From Dyella sp. RRB7 (lineage in GTDB: Bacteria > Pseudomonadota > Gammaproteobacteria > Xanthomonadales > Rhodanobacteraceae): DNA of 64,000 bases. Of the stretch, positions 18,409 to 26,353 are shown one piece after another. Each line of letters opens with the position of its first letter. Positions within the stretch are counted from its first letter, which is position 1. The DNA is taken from positions 98,222 through 162,221 of the forward strand of contig NZ_JAKWJS010000008.1 in the NCBI RefSeq assembly GCF_022761115.1. Direction: 5' to 3'. The notes under the pieces are model-generated. The model was not told where the DNA came from. It saw nothing but the letters and a program-made list of their open reading frames with translations, and did not search any database. Position numbers and translations under genes: made by a program.

Positions 18409-19194
18409 TTGAAGCGTTGGCGTATGGGGCTGGCCGGCCTGTTGGCCTTGCTGGCGATCGGCTTCCTGCTGCTGTGGTTCCTGCCCGCGCGCTGGGCCAT
18501 GCCCTGGCTGGCCTCCCGTTTGCCGGGCGTGCGCCTGCAGGCGGTGAGCGGCCTGCTGTGGGATGGCCGTGCCGGCCAGGTGCTTTCCTCCCGCGGCGAG
18601 AACCTGGGCCAGGTCAGTTGGCAGCTATCCCGTCGCGCGCTGCTCGGCGATACGTTGTTCAGCGTGAACCTGAGCGGTCCCCGGGTGGATTTCAGCGGGC
18701 AAATGGCGGGGCGCAACGGCGCCGATGCGCTGTGGACGGACGTCCATTTGCATGCCGACCTCAATCTGCTGCCGGCGAACATCACGCTTCCCATGGGGCG
18801 GCCCCGGGGCACCGTCGAGCTGACGGCATCGCGCATCCAACTGCATGGCGGCTGGCCGTTGGAACTGGAGGCCCAGGTGCAATGGCAGCGCGCCACGCTG
18901 CTCACGCCGCGCCATGGCGAGGTATCGCTGGGTACGCTGCAACTGGCCGTGCAGGGCAGTAACGGCGTCATCGGCGGACATCTGCAGGATGACGGACAGG
19001 GGCCGCTGCATATCGATGGGGAACTGCAGCTCAGCCCGCTGGCTCGCCGCCTTACGGCGCAGGCATCGACGCGCGGTGCGAATGCGCCGCTGCAACGTTG
19101 GCTGACCAGCCTGGGCAGCACCGATGCCGGCGGCATCACGCATATCAACTACAGTGGCGGCCTGGCCGCCGCGATACCCGAGGGGAGACGATGA
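18409..19194 (+). CDS. gspN: type II secretion system protein N (GspN)
   Basis: A 261-residue inner-membrane protein with one N-terminal membrane segment at about residues 7-28 (LAGLLALLAIGFLLLWFLPA) and a periplasmic beta-rich domain. The LPGVRLQAVSGLLWDGRAG and LGQVSWQLSRRALL blocks fit the GspN/T2SSN family. The likely start is TTG at 18409, with GGGAG five bases upstream; an ATG at 18424 lacks a good ribosome site. No other gsp genes are present, so the rest of any type II system lies elsewhere. The gene overlaps the next one in an ATGA. Confidence 0.8.
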   Translation: MKRWRMGLAGLLALLAIGFLLLWFLPARWAMPWLASRLPGVRLQAVSGLLWDGRAGQVLSSRGENLGQVSWQLSRRALLGDTLFSVNLSGPRVDFSGQMAGRNGADALWTDVHLHADLNLLPANITLPMGRPRGTVELTASRIQLHGGWPLELEAQVQWQRATLLTPRHGEVSLGTLQLAVQGSNGVIGGHLQDDGQGPLHIDGELQLSPLARRLTAQASTRGANAPLQRWLTSLGSTDAGGITHINYSGGLAAAIPEGRR

Positions 19195-19979
19195 GCGAAC
19201 TGAATCTGCCGCATGCCCTGCAGGCCGCGCGCGAAGCCGCCCAGGCGGCGGCCGAAGTGCTGCTGCATTATTGGCGTCGCGGCGTGGACGTGGAGCTCAA
19301 GAGTGACGACACGCCGGTGACGGTGGCCGATCGCGAGGCGGAGCTGGCGATCCGCAAGGTGTTGCAGGCCGCGCTGCCGCAGGCCTCCATCTATGGCGAG
19401 GAATTCGGCCGCGACGGCGACGGGCACGAACTGCTGTGGCTGGTCGATCCGCTCGACGGCACCAAGAGCTTCGTGCGGCGCACGCCGTTCTTCTCCACGC
19501 AGATCGCGTTGATGCATCGCGGCGAGCTGGTGCTTGGCATTTCCAGCGCCCCGGTCTATGGCGAGACGATGTGGGCCAGTGCCGGAGCCGGCAGCTGGTT
19601 CGAAGGCGAGCGCGTGCAGGTGGCGGCGACCGCCGAGTTGGCGCAGGCATCGCTGTCTACCGGCAACCTCAAGTCGCTCACCACCGATGCGCGCTGGGAC
19701 GCGCTGGGTGCGTTGATCCGCGACAGCAACCGCATTCGTGGCTATGGCGATTTCTGCCACTACCACCTGCTGGCGCGCGGCGGCCTGGACCTGGTGCTGG
19801 AGTCGGACGTGAATATCCTCGATATCGCCGCGTTGGCGGTGATCGTGCGCGAGGCGGGCGGCGTGTTCACCGATCTGGACGGCCAGGCGTTGACCCTGGA
19901 CACGCGCAGCGTGCTGGCGGGCGTACCCGCGCTGCATGGCCTGGCCCTTTCCCGGATGGCCGAAGCGCTTAGGCGCTAG
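19191..19979 (+). CDS. inositol monophosphatase family protein, histidinol-phosphatase-like
   Basis: Mg-dependent phosphatase of 262 residues from the IMPase/FIG superfamily. Seen: the acidic metal site GEE in IYGEEFG, the core motif WLVDPLDGTKSFVRR, and the C-terminal LESDVNILDIAALAVIVREAGG, where the usual WDxAA reads LDIAA. The KSFVRR-PFFSTQIAL pattern resembles HisN-type histidinol-phosphatases more than CysQ, so histidine or inositol phosphate metabolism are both possible. It overlaps gspN by four bases and precedes nudE by nine, so it lies in a short rightward operon. A second family member (cysQ-like) sits two genes on. Confidence 0.82.
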   Translation: MSELNLPHALQAAREAAQAAAEVLLHYWRRGVDVELKSDDTPVTVADREAELAIRKVLQAALPQASIYGEEFGRDGDGHELLWLVDPLDGTKSFVRRTPFFSTQIALMHRGELVLGISSAPVYGETMWASAGAGSWFEGERVQVAATAELAQASLSTGNLKSLTTDARWDALGALIRDSNRIRGYGDFCHYHLLARGGLDLVLESDVNILDIAALAVIVREAGGVFTDLDGQALTLDTRSVLAGVPALHGLALSRMAEALRR

Positions 19980-19988
19980 AATGCCCGA

Positions 19989-20543
19989 ATGCGCAAACCA
20001 CCGATCATCCATGCGACCCGGGACGTGCACGACAGCGGCTTCCTGCATGTCGAGCAACTCGACCTCGAATTCTCCAATGGCGAGCGTCGCACCTACGAGC
20101 GCCTGAAGGGCAGTGGATTGGGCGCGGTGATCATCGTGCCGATGATCGACGATGAGACCGTGCTGCTCGTGCGCGAATACGGTGCCGGCGTGGGGCGCTA
20201 CGAACTGAGCCTGCCCAAGGGCCGGCTGGATCAGGACGAGACGGCCGAGCAGGGCGCCGACCGCGAGCTGAAGGAAGAAGTCGGCTACGGCGCGCGCAAG
20301 CTGAAAATACTGCACAACCTGTCGTTGTCGCCCTCCTACATGACGCATATGGCGCATGTGGTGCTGGCGCAGGACCTGTACCCCGAGCGCCTTGACGGCG
20401 ACGAGCCGGAAGAACTTGAAGTGGTGCCGTGGAAGATGGACGAACTGCACAAGCTGATCGCGCGCGACGACGTGACCGAAGGGCGCTCCATCGCCGCGCT
20501 GTTCATGGCCCGCGAGTATCTGGCCGGGCGCTTCCAGCCATGA
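19989..20543 (+). CDS. nudE: ADP compounds hydrolase NudE
   Basis: Nudix hydrolase of 184 residues that should cleave ADP-ribose, NADH and related ADP-linked compounds. The Nudix box is complete: GRLDQDETAEQGADRELKEE, followed by VGYG, with REL.EE metal ligands. The N-terminal strand VIIVPMIDDETVLLVREYG and the downstream NLSLSPSYMTHMAHVVLAQDL fit NudE. It overlaps the following cysQ-like gene by ATGA; nudE-cysQ adjacency is widespread in gammaproteobacteria, which supports both calls. Confidence 0.93.
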   Translation: MRKPPIIHATRDVHDSGFLHVEQLDLEFSNGERRTYERLKGSGLGAVIIVPMIDDETVLLVREYGAGVGRYELSLPKGRLDQDETAEQGADRELKEEVGYGARKLKILHNLSLSPSYMTHMAHVVLAQDLYPERLDGDEPEELEVVPWKMDELHKLIARDDVTEGRSIAALFMAREYLAGRFQP

Positions 20544-21367
20544 GCGGCGACGCCCCTGTTTCCGCCTTGCTGCAAGCCATCGCCGATATCGCGCGCCGCG
20601 CCGGCGCGGCCATCCTGGACATCTACGGCCAGGATTTCGCGGTGGAGCACAAGGCCGATGCCTCGCCGCTGACCGCTGCGGACCTCGCCGCACAACGCGT
20701 GATCATGGCTGGGCTGGCCGAGCTCGATCCCGCGCTGCCGGTACTGTCGGAAGAGGCGCGCGCGGCGTCCTGGTCGGAACGTCAGCGCTGGACGCGTTAC
20801 TGGCTGGTCGATCCGCTCGATGGCACGCGCGAATTCGTCAAGCGCAACGGCGAATTCACCGTGAACATCGCACTGGTGGACGCGCACGAGCCGGTGCTCG
20901 GCGTGGTGCTCGCGCCGGTGACCGGTGAGCTATACGCCGCGGCGCGGAACGAGGGTGCATGGCTGCAGGTGACCGAAGACGCACCGTGGCTGGCACTGCA
21001 CACGCGCGACCTGGCCGAGCCCGCCGTGGCGGCCGGTAGCCGCTCGCATGGCGCCAATACCCACGAGATGCTGCAGGCGCTGCTGGATGCGGAATATCAG
21101 CCGCTGCCGATGGGCTCGTCGCTGAAGTTCTGCCTGATCGCCCGGGGCGATGCGGATATCTACCTGCGCCTGGGCGCCACCAGCGAGTGGGATACCGCCG
21201 CCGCGCAATGCGTGCTGGAGGAAGCCGGCGGCGCGCTGCTGAACCTGGCGGGCGACCGGTTGCGCTACAACACGCGCGACTCGCTGATCAATCCCGAGTT
21301 TCTTGCGGTGGGCGACAGCGCCATCGATTGGTCGGAGCGTCTGCGCCACGTGGTCACGCAAGGCTGA
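20540..21367 (+). CDS. cysQ: 3'(2'),5'-bisphosphate nucleotidase CysQ
   Basis: Removes the 3'-phosphate of PAP/PAPS, protecting sulfate assimilation and RNA turnover. The 275-residue protein shows SPLTAADLAAQRVI, the LSEEARAASW acidic site, the metal/phosphate core YWLVDPLDGTREFVKRNGEFTVNIAL, and GATSEWDTAAAQCVLEEAGG with an intact WDTAA. FVKRNGEFTVNIALV is characteristic of CysQ. The ATG is coupled to nudE. Its 3' end faces the AraC gene, 12 bases away, with a hairpin over the junction. Confidence 0.94.
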   Translation: MSGDAPVSALLQAIADIARRAGAAILDIYGQDFAVEHKADASPLTAADLAAQRVIMAGLAELDPALPVLSEEARAASWSERQRWTRYWLVDPLDGTREFVKRNGEFTVNIALVDAHEPVLGVVLAPVTGELYAAARNEGAWLQVTEDAPWLALHTRDLAEPAVAAGSRSHGANTHEMLQALLDAEYQPLPMGSSLKFCLIARGDADIYLRLGATSEWDTAAAQCVLEEAGGALLNLAGDRLRYNTRDSLINPEFLAVGDSAIDWSERLRHVVTQG

Positions 21368-21370
21368 CCG

Positions 21371-21396
21371 GCACGGCGCTCAGTTGAGTGCCGTGC
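21371..21396. terminator. hairpin between convergent cysQ and araC-type gene
   Basis: Near-perfect stem GCACGGC-g-CTCA / TGAG-t-GCCGTGC around a two-base loop, with one G-T mismatch position. It covers the stop codon of the leftward regulator gene. No T-run follows on either strand. It could serve as a bidirectional end. Confidence 0.5.
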
Positions 21397-22300
21397 TTAC
21401 GACGTCTGCGCGGATCTTGCCCGGACTCATGCCGCTGACCCGTTTGAACAGCCGCCGGAATGCCGCTTCGCTGCTGTAGCCCAGTTGCTGGGCGATGCCG
21501 GCGACGGATTGTTGTCGATCGCGCAGCAGCTGCGCGGCGATGCTTACCCGCCATTGCGTGACGTACTGCATCGGCGGCATCTTCATCAGTTGGGTAAACC
21601 GCTCGGCAAACGCCGAGCGCGACATGCATGCGGTGGCTGCCATCGACTGCATGGTCCAGGCTTGTCCAGGGGCGTCGTGCACCGCGTGCAGCACTTTGCA
21701 GATGCGCGGATCGGCAAGGGCGGCAAATAGCCCGCGGCGCTCATCGGTGTAGCGGGCGTAATGACAGATAGCCAGGGTGAATAGCGCATCGGCCAACTTG
21801 TTCAGCAGCACCTGACGACCGACCAGTCCCTCTTCGACGATGCCCACCATCATGGAAGAGAGCTGCCGAAAGGTGGGGCCGGCCTCCTGTGAGCGAACGA
21901 CGAAGCAACTGGGCAGCGCGTGGCTGAGCGGGTGATGCGCGTTGCCGAAGAAGCGCAGTTGGCCGCAGATCATGCTGGTACGGTCGGTGTCGCGTGACGG
22001 GCCTTCAGCGCTGGCACTCAGGCAGTGGGGATCGCCGTGCGGCAATACCACCAGATCACCGGCCTCCAAGGCTAGCGCGGACTCCAGGGCTGGGCCTTCG
22101 AGCCGGCAGCGACCGGCGCCTACCAGGTGGAACAGACCGCTGGTATAGCGCGGCGCATTGAGGAACCACGAGCCGCAGCGATGCAGTTCGGCGACCACCT
22201 CCACGCGTAGCATCGACTGATTCAGCAGGGACTCGAGCGCCGGCTCGATCAGCGAGGGCCGGGGGCGATCGGCCAATGCCGGGTGCGATTCGATGTACAT
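21380..22300 (-). CDS. AraC family transcriptional regulator with cupin-type sensor domain
   Basis: A 306-residue regulator. The N-terminal half has a cupin_6-like ligand domain, with LHRCGSWFLN, FHLVGAGRCRLEGP and LEAGDLVVLPHGDPHCL. The C-terminal 100 residues form the AraC DNA-binding domain: first helix-turn-helix at WTMQSMAATACMSRSAFAERF, second at QSVAGIAQQLGYSSEAAFRRLF, closing with GMSPGKIR. The ATG at 22298-22300 has GGAAGGA five bases upstream. It lies 68 bases downstream of bufC in the same direction and may control the bufferin locus, though the ligand is unknown. Related cupin_6 regulators respond to small hydrophobic or reactive compounds. Confidence 0.88.
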   Translation of the reverse strand: MYIESHPALADRPRPSLIEPALESLLNQSMLRVEVVAELHRCGSWFLNAPRYTSGLFHLVGAGRCRLEGPALESALALEAGDLVVLPHGDPHCLSASAEGPSRDTDRTSMICGQLRFFGNAHHPLSHALPSCFVVRSQEAGPTFRQLSSMMVGIVEEGLVGRQVLLNKLADALFTLAICHYARYTDERRGLFAALADPRICKVLHAVHDAPGQAWTMQSMAATACMSRSAFAERFTQLMKMPPMQYVTQWRVSIAAQLLRDRQQSVAGIAQQLGYSSEAAFRRLFKRVSGMSPGKIRADVVSTALN

Positions 22301-22368
22301 GGCGATCCTTCCGTCGTGATGCGCTATGACATCTATTCGCCGGAAGCCGCCGGGGGTTACATGCCGGG

Positions 22369-23148
22369 CTAAGACAGCTCCATGCAAGCAATCAATCCAT
22401 CGTCCAGCCAGCGGTGTAGCAACTGGGCGGCACGAGGCATGGCAGTGGCGGGGCCATGACGGTCGGACAGCCGCTCACAGAGTTGGGAGAACGTCCCGCC
22501 CTGGATAAGGGTGGTCAGCGCAAGCCTTTCGTCATCAGCGACAGGCCGATAACGCACCGCCAATGCCTGCCGCCATACCAGTAGATGGCGGCGCTTCGCG
22601 TAGCGGCGCAGATGGGGCCTTGGCATGCCGCGGTCGGCGGCACGGCGGAACGCGTCGATATTGCACTCGTATGGCAACAGCTGCAGATGCCCCTGTGTGC
22701 GCAGCCGCAGATTGACCCAGGCGTCACCGGGCAGTTCGGCCAGATCGTCCGGGGCAATGACCGCCTCATCGGCCGCATCAAAAACGGTCGATATGGCCCA
22801 GTCGAGACGCGCCATATCCGCCAGTGCCGGCTGCCTGCTCCACGGCAGGCCATAGTCGAGAAACGCAGCCAGCCCGGCGCCGTGCCAGCGGATGTTGTAG
22901 TGCCCGGACGGATGCGCCTCGATGTAGCCAGTGAGCAGATGCTCGAAGCGCCTCCCCGCCATCAGCGCCAGGCCCGGGAATTCCGAGGCCAGGGCGTCAC
23001 GCAGGCGGATGCGATAGCCGTGACGATAGACGTCCAGACGGTCGGATGAGCTGGCCAGTCCGTCGCCGGGCCAGCCATCCGGAAGGTGCGACTGGTCGGC
23101 CAATACCGCCTGCTGCACCTGTTGCTGTAGCGCCCGCAGATCGCTCAC
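22369..23148 (-). CDS. bufC: HvfC/BufC-type MNIO partner protein (DUF2063)
   Basis: A 259-residue protein that pairs with a DUF692 multinuclear iron oxidase to modify a cysteine-rich precursor; the partner is thought to bind the precursor and deliver it. The N-terminal domain is the recognised DUF2063 block: LQQQVQQAVLADQS, RLDVYRHGYRIRLRDALASEFPGLALMAG and GYIEAHPSGHYNIRWHGAGLAAFL. The C-terminal half is a winged-helix-like region. The GTG start overlaps the bufB stop (GTGA), so the two are translated together. No ATG fits the family start. Confidence 0.88.
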   Translation of the reverse strand: MSDLRALQQQVQQAVLADQSHLPDGWPGDGLASSSDRLDVYRHGYRIRLRDALASEFPGLALMAGRRFEHLLTGYIEAHPSGHYNIRWHGAGLAAFLDYGLPWSRQPALADMARLDWAISTVFDAADEAVIAPDDLAELPGDAWVNLRLRTQGHLQLLPYECNIDAFRRAADRGMPRPHLRRYAKRRHLLVWRQALAVRYRPVADDERLALTTLIQGGTFSQLCERLSDRHGPATAMPRAAQLLHRWLDDGLIACMELS

Positions 23149-23993
23149 GCGGCCTCCTGCAGCAACGGCTCGGCCAGCTGGCGCGCGTGCGCCAACTCGG
23201 CCAGCAATGCGTCGAGCGGCGGAATATGGTCGTCGCGCTCGATCATGGTGGATACGCGGCCGAAGCGGCGCACCGCCTCCACGTAGAGCTGCCATACCGG
23301 GTCGACGATGGGGGCATCGTGCGTGTCGATGATCAATTGACTGGCATGTTCATGCCCGGCCAGATGGAACTGCTGCACGCGCGACGCCGGTATGCCATCG
23401 AGATAGGCCAGTGGCGAGAAGCCATGGTTATGTGCGCTGACATAGATGTTGTTGATGTCGAGCAGGATCAGGCAGTCGGCCCGCGTGGCGACTTCGGCGA
23501 GAAATTCCCATTCGGTCAGTTGCGACTCGGCAAAGCGCAGGTAGCTGGAGACGTTCTCCAGCAGGATGCGTCGCCCCAGTCGCTCCTGTACGCGCTGCAC
23601 GCGCTCGACCACATGCGCGAGGGCTTCCTCGGTATAGGGCAGCGGCATCAGGTCGTGAAGATTCACCCCTTGCACGCCGGTCCAGCACAAATGATCGGAG
23701 ATCCACTTGGGTTGAACGTGGCGCGCCAGTTCGGCCAGTCGTTGGAGATAACCCTCGTCCAACGGATCGGTGCCGCCGATCGACATGGATACACCATGCA
23801 TAACCAGCGGAAAGCGTTCACGGAAGCGCTCCAGCCACGCCAGCGGCCGTCCGCCGGGGATCATGTAGTTCTCGGAAACAATCTCCAGCCATTGGACCGG
23901 GCCGGGGCGTTCGAGCAGGCTCTCGTAGTGATCGACGCGCAGGCCCAGGCCGTAGCCAAGGCAGGGCAACTTGGGAGTGTCGTGAATGTTCAT
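23145..23993 (-). CDS. bufB: BufB-type multinuclear non-heme iron oxidase (DUF692/MNIO)
   Basis: A 282-residue TIM-barrel enzyme of the DUF692 family, which uses two or three irons to oxidise cysteines in RiPP precursors; in bufferins the product is a copper-binding thiooxazole. Likely metal ligands appear in the expected order: WLEIVSENYM, VMHGVSMSIGG, WISDHLCW, LLENVSSYL, LLDINNIYVSAHNHG, FHLAGHEH, IDTHDAPI and MIERDDHIP. The ATG at 23991-23993 (MNIHDTPKLPCLGYGLGLR) begins just before the barrel. It lies 44 bases after bufA and overlaps bufC by four bases. It acts in the cytosol before export of the peptide. Confidence 0.93.
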   Translation of the reverse strand: MNIHDTPKLPCLGYGLGLRVDHYESLLERPGPVQWLEIVSENYMIPGGRPLAWLERFRERFPLVMHGVSMSIGGTDPLDEGYLQRLAELARHVQPKWISDHLCWTGVQGVNLHDLMPLPYTEEALAHVVERVQRVQERLGRRILLENVSSYLRFAESQLTEWEFLAEVATRADCLILLDINNIYVSAHNHGFSPLAYLDGIPASRVQQFHLAGHEHASQLIIDTHDAPIVDPVWQLYVEAVRRFGRVSTMIERDDHIPPLDALLAELAHARQLAEPLLQEAA

Positions 23994-24037
23994 GAGAGGA
24001 GGGCGGGGCCTGCAGGTGACAGGCCCCGCCGTGGCGA

Positions 24038-24319
24038 TCAGGAGGCCTGCTTCGCCGCTGCCTGTGCAGCCGTACAGTCCTGCTGGGACTTCTGCATGGT
24101 GAAGCCCTGGCCCTTGCACGAGTTCTGGCCCTTGCAGGAGTTGGTGGCCTGCTTGCAGGCACCCTGGCCCTTGCAGGAGGACGAGTTCATGCATTTGACC
24201 GAGGCGGTGTCACCGCTGGTGCTGGTCTTGTCGGCTGCCGTGGCGGACAGCGAGGTCATGGCGAACAGACCGGCGACCATGATGGCCATGGCGCCGCCAT
24301 TGAGCTTGTTGGTCTTCAT
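24038..24319 (-). CDS. bufA: bufferin-type (BufA2-like) Cys-rich metallophore precursor
   Basis: A 93-residue exported peptide and the probable substrate of BufB/BufC. The signal peptide spans residues 1-29 (AMAIMVAGLFAMTSLSATAA). The mature part has six cysteines at 43, 49, 55, 62, 68 and 82, within CxxxxxCKGQGAC and SCKGQNSCKGQGF repeats. Repeated CKGQ motifs are typical of periplasmic bufferins processed by DUF692 enzymes, some of which chelate copper; the metal here is inferred. The ATG at 24317-24319 follows a GGAATCCACTC leader on the minus strand. It is the first gene of the leftward bufABC operon. Confidence 0.88.
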   Translation of the reverse strand: MKTNKLNGGAMAIMVAGLFAMTSLSATAADKTSTSGDTASVKCMNSSSCKGQGACKQATNSCKGQNSCKGQGFTMQKSQQDCTAAQAAAKQAS

Positions 24320-24602
24320 GAGTGGATTCCTGTAGTCGGTGGCCGCCATCAGGTGCGGCATGGAGGGATGTCTTGCCGGGTCGCGTGATGGTGCCGATCG
24401 GAACCCGACCGTTGCATTGTCGATAGCCACGCGCGTCGCTGGCTGCCTCTGTGCATCCCGTTTTTGTGCCCGATCGTCCGGCTTTGCGGGGCCACTGACA
24501 GGACTGGACGCGCGGCAAGAAAGCATGGACGAAGAGGCATGGCGAACGCGTGAAACGCGTGAGCATGATGTCGACCACTCAATCTTTCCCGGGACTCCTG
24601 CG
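24320..24602. promoter_or_regulatory. divergent regulatory region between bufA and doxX-type gene
   Basis: 283 bases between two diverging operons. Longer rightward readings through this stretch exist (an ATG at 24525 in frame with the DoxX gene) but have no family support. A rightward ECF-sigma-like pair, GGAAC near 24401 followed about 14 bases later by GTCGAT, is possible but weak. A shared operator for both halves of the locus would be expected here; none was identified with confidence. Confidence 0.3.
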
Positions 24603-25064
24603 ATGCAACGGTTCATTGCTGACAATGCCACTCGCGTACTGGCCATGCTGCACCGCGTGCGCTGGCTGGGTCCCCTGGTGATGCGCGTAGTGTTCGGCTA
24701 TTTCTGGCTGGAAACGGGTATCGCCAAGGTGCAGAACATCGCTGGTTTTACGCAGCGCTTCGTGGGCTGGGGCATTCCGTTTCCGGCTTTCAGCGCGACC
24801 TTGTCGGCCTGGACCGAACTCATCGGCGGGCTACTGTTGATGCTAGGCCTGTTCACGCGGCTGGTGTGCGTTCCCATGCTCATCAACATGGCGGTGGCTG
24901 TCACCTTGGTCGTCTCGAGCAACCTGATGGGCCTGGACGATTACGTCGAGGCGGATGAAGTGGTGTACAGCCTGATCTTCCTCTGGCTGCTGATCGCCGG
25001 TCCTGGCAAGGTCAGTGTCGACACGCTGCTGGCGCGCTGGCTGGGCATTCGAACCCAGAGTTGA
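24603..25064 (+). CDS. DoxX family membrane protein
   Basis: A 153-residue, four-helix inner-membrane protein of the DoxX/MauE-like family. Seen: VMRVVFGYFWLETGIAKVQNI (helix 1), FVGWGIPFPAFSATLSAWTELIGGLLLMLGLFTRL (amphipathic piece and helix 2), VCVPMLINMAVAVTLVV and VVYSLIFLWLLIAGPGKVSVD. The GW-P-P-x-x-x-A-x-x-x-ExxGG-LLLLG pattern is the DoxX signature. DoxX proteins often accompany MNIO metallophore operons and thiol redox enzymes, but their reaction is not settled. The ATG at 24603 gives normal length; an upstream ATG at 24525 would add a charged 26-residue leader. It is first in a rightward trio with the thioredoxin and CcdA-like genes. Confidence 0.85.
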   Translation: MQRFIADNATRVLAMLHRVRWLGPLVMRVVFGYFWLETGIAKVQNIAGFTQRFVGWGIPFPAFSATLSAWTELIGGLLLMLGLFTRLVCVPMLINMAVAVTLVVSSNLMGLDDYVEADEVVYSLIFLWLLIAGPGKVSVDTLLARWLGIRTQS

Positions 25065-25171
25065 CCGACACGGATGACGCGCGGCAGCACCCTCCCCAGG
25101 TAACCCCTGCAGTCACCGCGGCGAAGAACCTGATAGCGGGATAGACCATCATCACAAGGAAATACACCGTC

Positions 25172-25555
25172 ATGAAACCGTTGGCAAAAACGCTTGTTTG
25201 CTCGCTGCTGTTGCTGCTGGCCTCCGCTACGCTCGCCGATGAGGTGCCGTTCAACCGGGCGCAGTTCGACCGCGACAAGGCGGCGGGCAAGCCGGTGGTG
25301 GTGTACTTCCACGCTGACTGGTGCCCCACCTGTCGAGTGCAGAAACCCATCGTGGACAAGTTGGCGATGGAGCCTTCGCTGCGACCGATCACCATCTTCG
25401 TGGCGGATTACGACACGGAAACCGCGCTGGAGAAAACACTGAAGGTCGGCTCGCAGTCGACGTTCGTGGTGTTCAAGCAGGGACATGAGGTCACCCGTTC
25501 CACCGGCCAGACGCAGGAGTCGGTCATTCGCTCGGTGCTGCAGCAGGCGCTGTGA
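25172..25555 (+). CDS. exported thioredoxin-fold protein with CPTC motif
   Basis: A 127-residue periplasmic thiol-disulfide protein. The signal peptide is residues 1-22 (LVCSLLLLLASATLA), then a compact thioredoxin fold with the active site ADWCPTCRVQKPI (C51 and C54), a VADYDTETALEK strand, and STFVVFKQGHEV in place of the cis-proline loop (TFVVFK, no obvious cis-Pro). The ATG is preceded by AAGGAAATACACCGTC. The stop overlaps the start of the CcdA-like membrane protein, its likely electron donor, so the pair resembles a split DsbD. The role next to a Cys-rich metallophore may be keeping cysteines reduced; this is inference. Confidence 0.88.
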   Translation: MKPLAKTLVCSLLLLLASATLADEVPFNRAQFDRDKAAGKPVVVYFHADWCPTCRVQKPIVDKLAMEPSLRPITIFVADYDTETALEKTLKVGSQSTFVVFKQGHEVTRSTGQTQESVIRSVLQQAL

Positions 25556-26283
25556 TGGATTTTGGCGCAGGCACCTATGCGGTGAGTTTTGCGGCAGGCG
25601 TGGTGTCGATCCTGTCGCCCTGTGTGTTGCCGATCCTGCCCATCCTGATCGCATCCGCGTTGTCGCGGCATCGCCTTGGCACGGCGGCGCTGGCGCTGGG
25701 GCTGGCATTGTCGTTCGCGGTGGTGGGCACGTTTATCGCCACCGTCGGCGCATCGATTGGCCTGGGGGCGGAGACGCTTCGGCGCGCCGCTGCCGTACTG
25801 CTGGTGTTGTTTGGCGCGGTGATGCTCTCGACGCGTTTGCAGGGGCTTTTTGCCCGGCTCAGCTCGCGGCTGGGTTCGTCCGGACAGCGGGCCCTTGGCG
25901 CGATCAAGGGCGAGGGCCCGGCGAGCCAGTTCCTTATCGGCTTGCTGCTGGGCCTGGTGTGGAGTCCTTGCGTAGGGCCTACGCTGGGTGCGGCCACCAC
26001 GCTGGCGGCACAGGGACGCGACCTCGGCCAGATCGCCTTGCTGATGGCGGTATTTGGGCTGGGAGCCGGATTACCGCTATTGCTGCTGGGTGGCGTGTCT
26101 CACGCCACCATGATGCGGATGCGCGGCTCACTGGCCTCGTTCGGGCACACGGCCAAGGCGGTGATGGGGGGCTTGTTCGTGCTGTTTGGCACGCTGATCC
26201 TGAGCGGGCTGGATCGCAAGCTCGAAGCCGTGCTGCTGTCGATCAGCCCGGACTGGCTGACCAGTCTGACCACCTCGCTGTGA
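25555..26283 (+). CDS. CcdA/DsbD-type cytochrome c biogenesis transmembrane protein
   Basis: A 242-residue protein with about six membrane helices that passes electrons from cytosolic thioredoxin to periplasmic partners. The two conserved membrane cysteines are visible: C23 in SILSPCVLPILP and C139 in LVWSPCVGPTLGAA. Helix-rich stretches follow at about 45-68, 78-98, 125-145, 160-180 and 205-225. The start is ATG at 25555, sharing a base with the thioredoxin stop (TGATG); a GTG one codon earlier is possible. It is the last gene of the DoxX-Trx-CcdA trio. Confidence 0.9.
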   Translation: MDFGAGTYAVSFAAGVVSILSPCVLPILPILIASALSRHRLGTAALALGLALSFAVVGTFIATVGASIGLGAETLRRAAAVLLVLFGAVMLSTRLQGLFARLSSRLGSSGQRALGAIKGEGPASQFLIGLLLGLVWSPCVGPTLGAATTLAAQGRDLGQIALLMAVFGLGAGLPLLLLGGVSHATMMRMRGSLASFGHTAKAVMGGLFVLFGTLILSGLDRKLEAVLLSISPDWLTSLTTSL

Positions 26284-26353
26284 ACCCGCTTCGCCGGGCA
26301 AGGCGTTCTGGGGCATGATCGTGGCTCCCCTCGCCACGCGTAGCCCGACCTTC

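Noticed and set aside
24339..24602. Upstream extension of the DoxX gene.
   Set aside because: Adds 88 codons of uneven charged sequence with no DoxX similarity; normal length starts at 24603.
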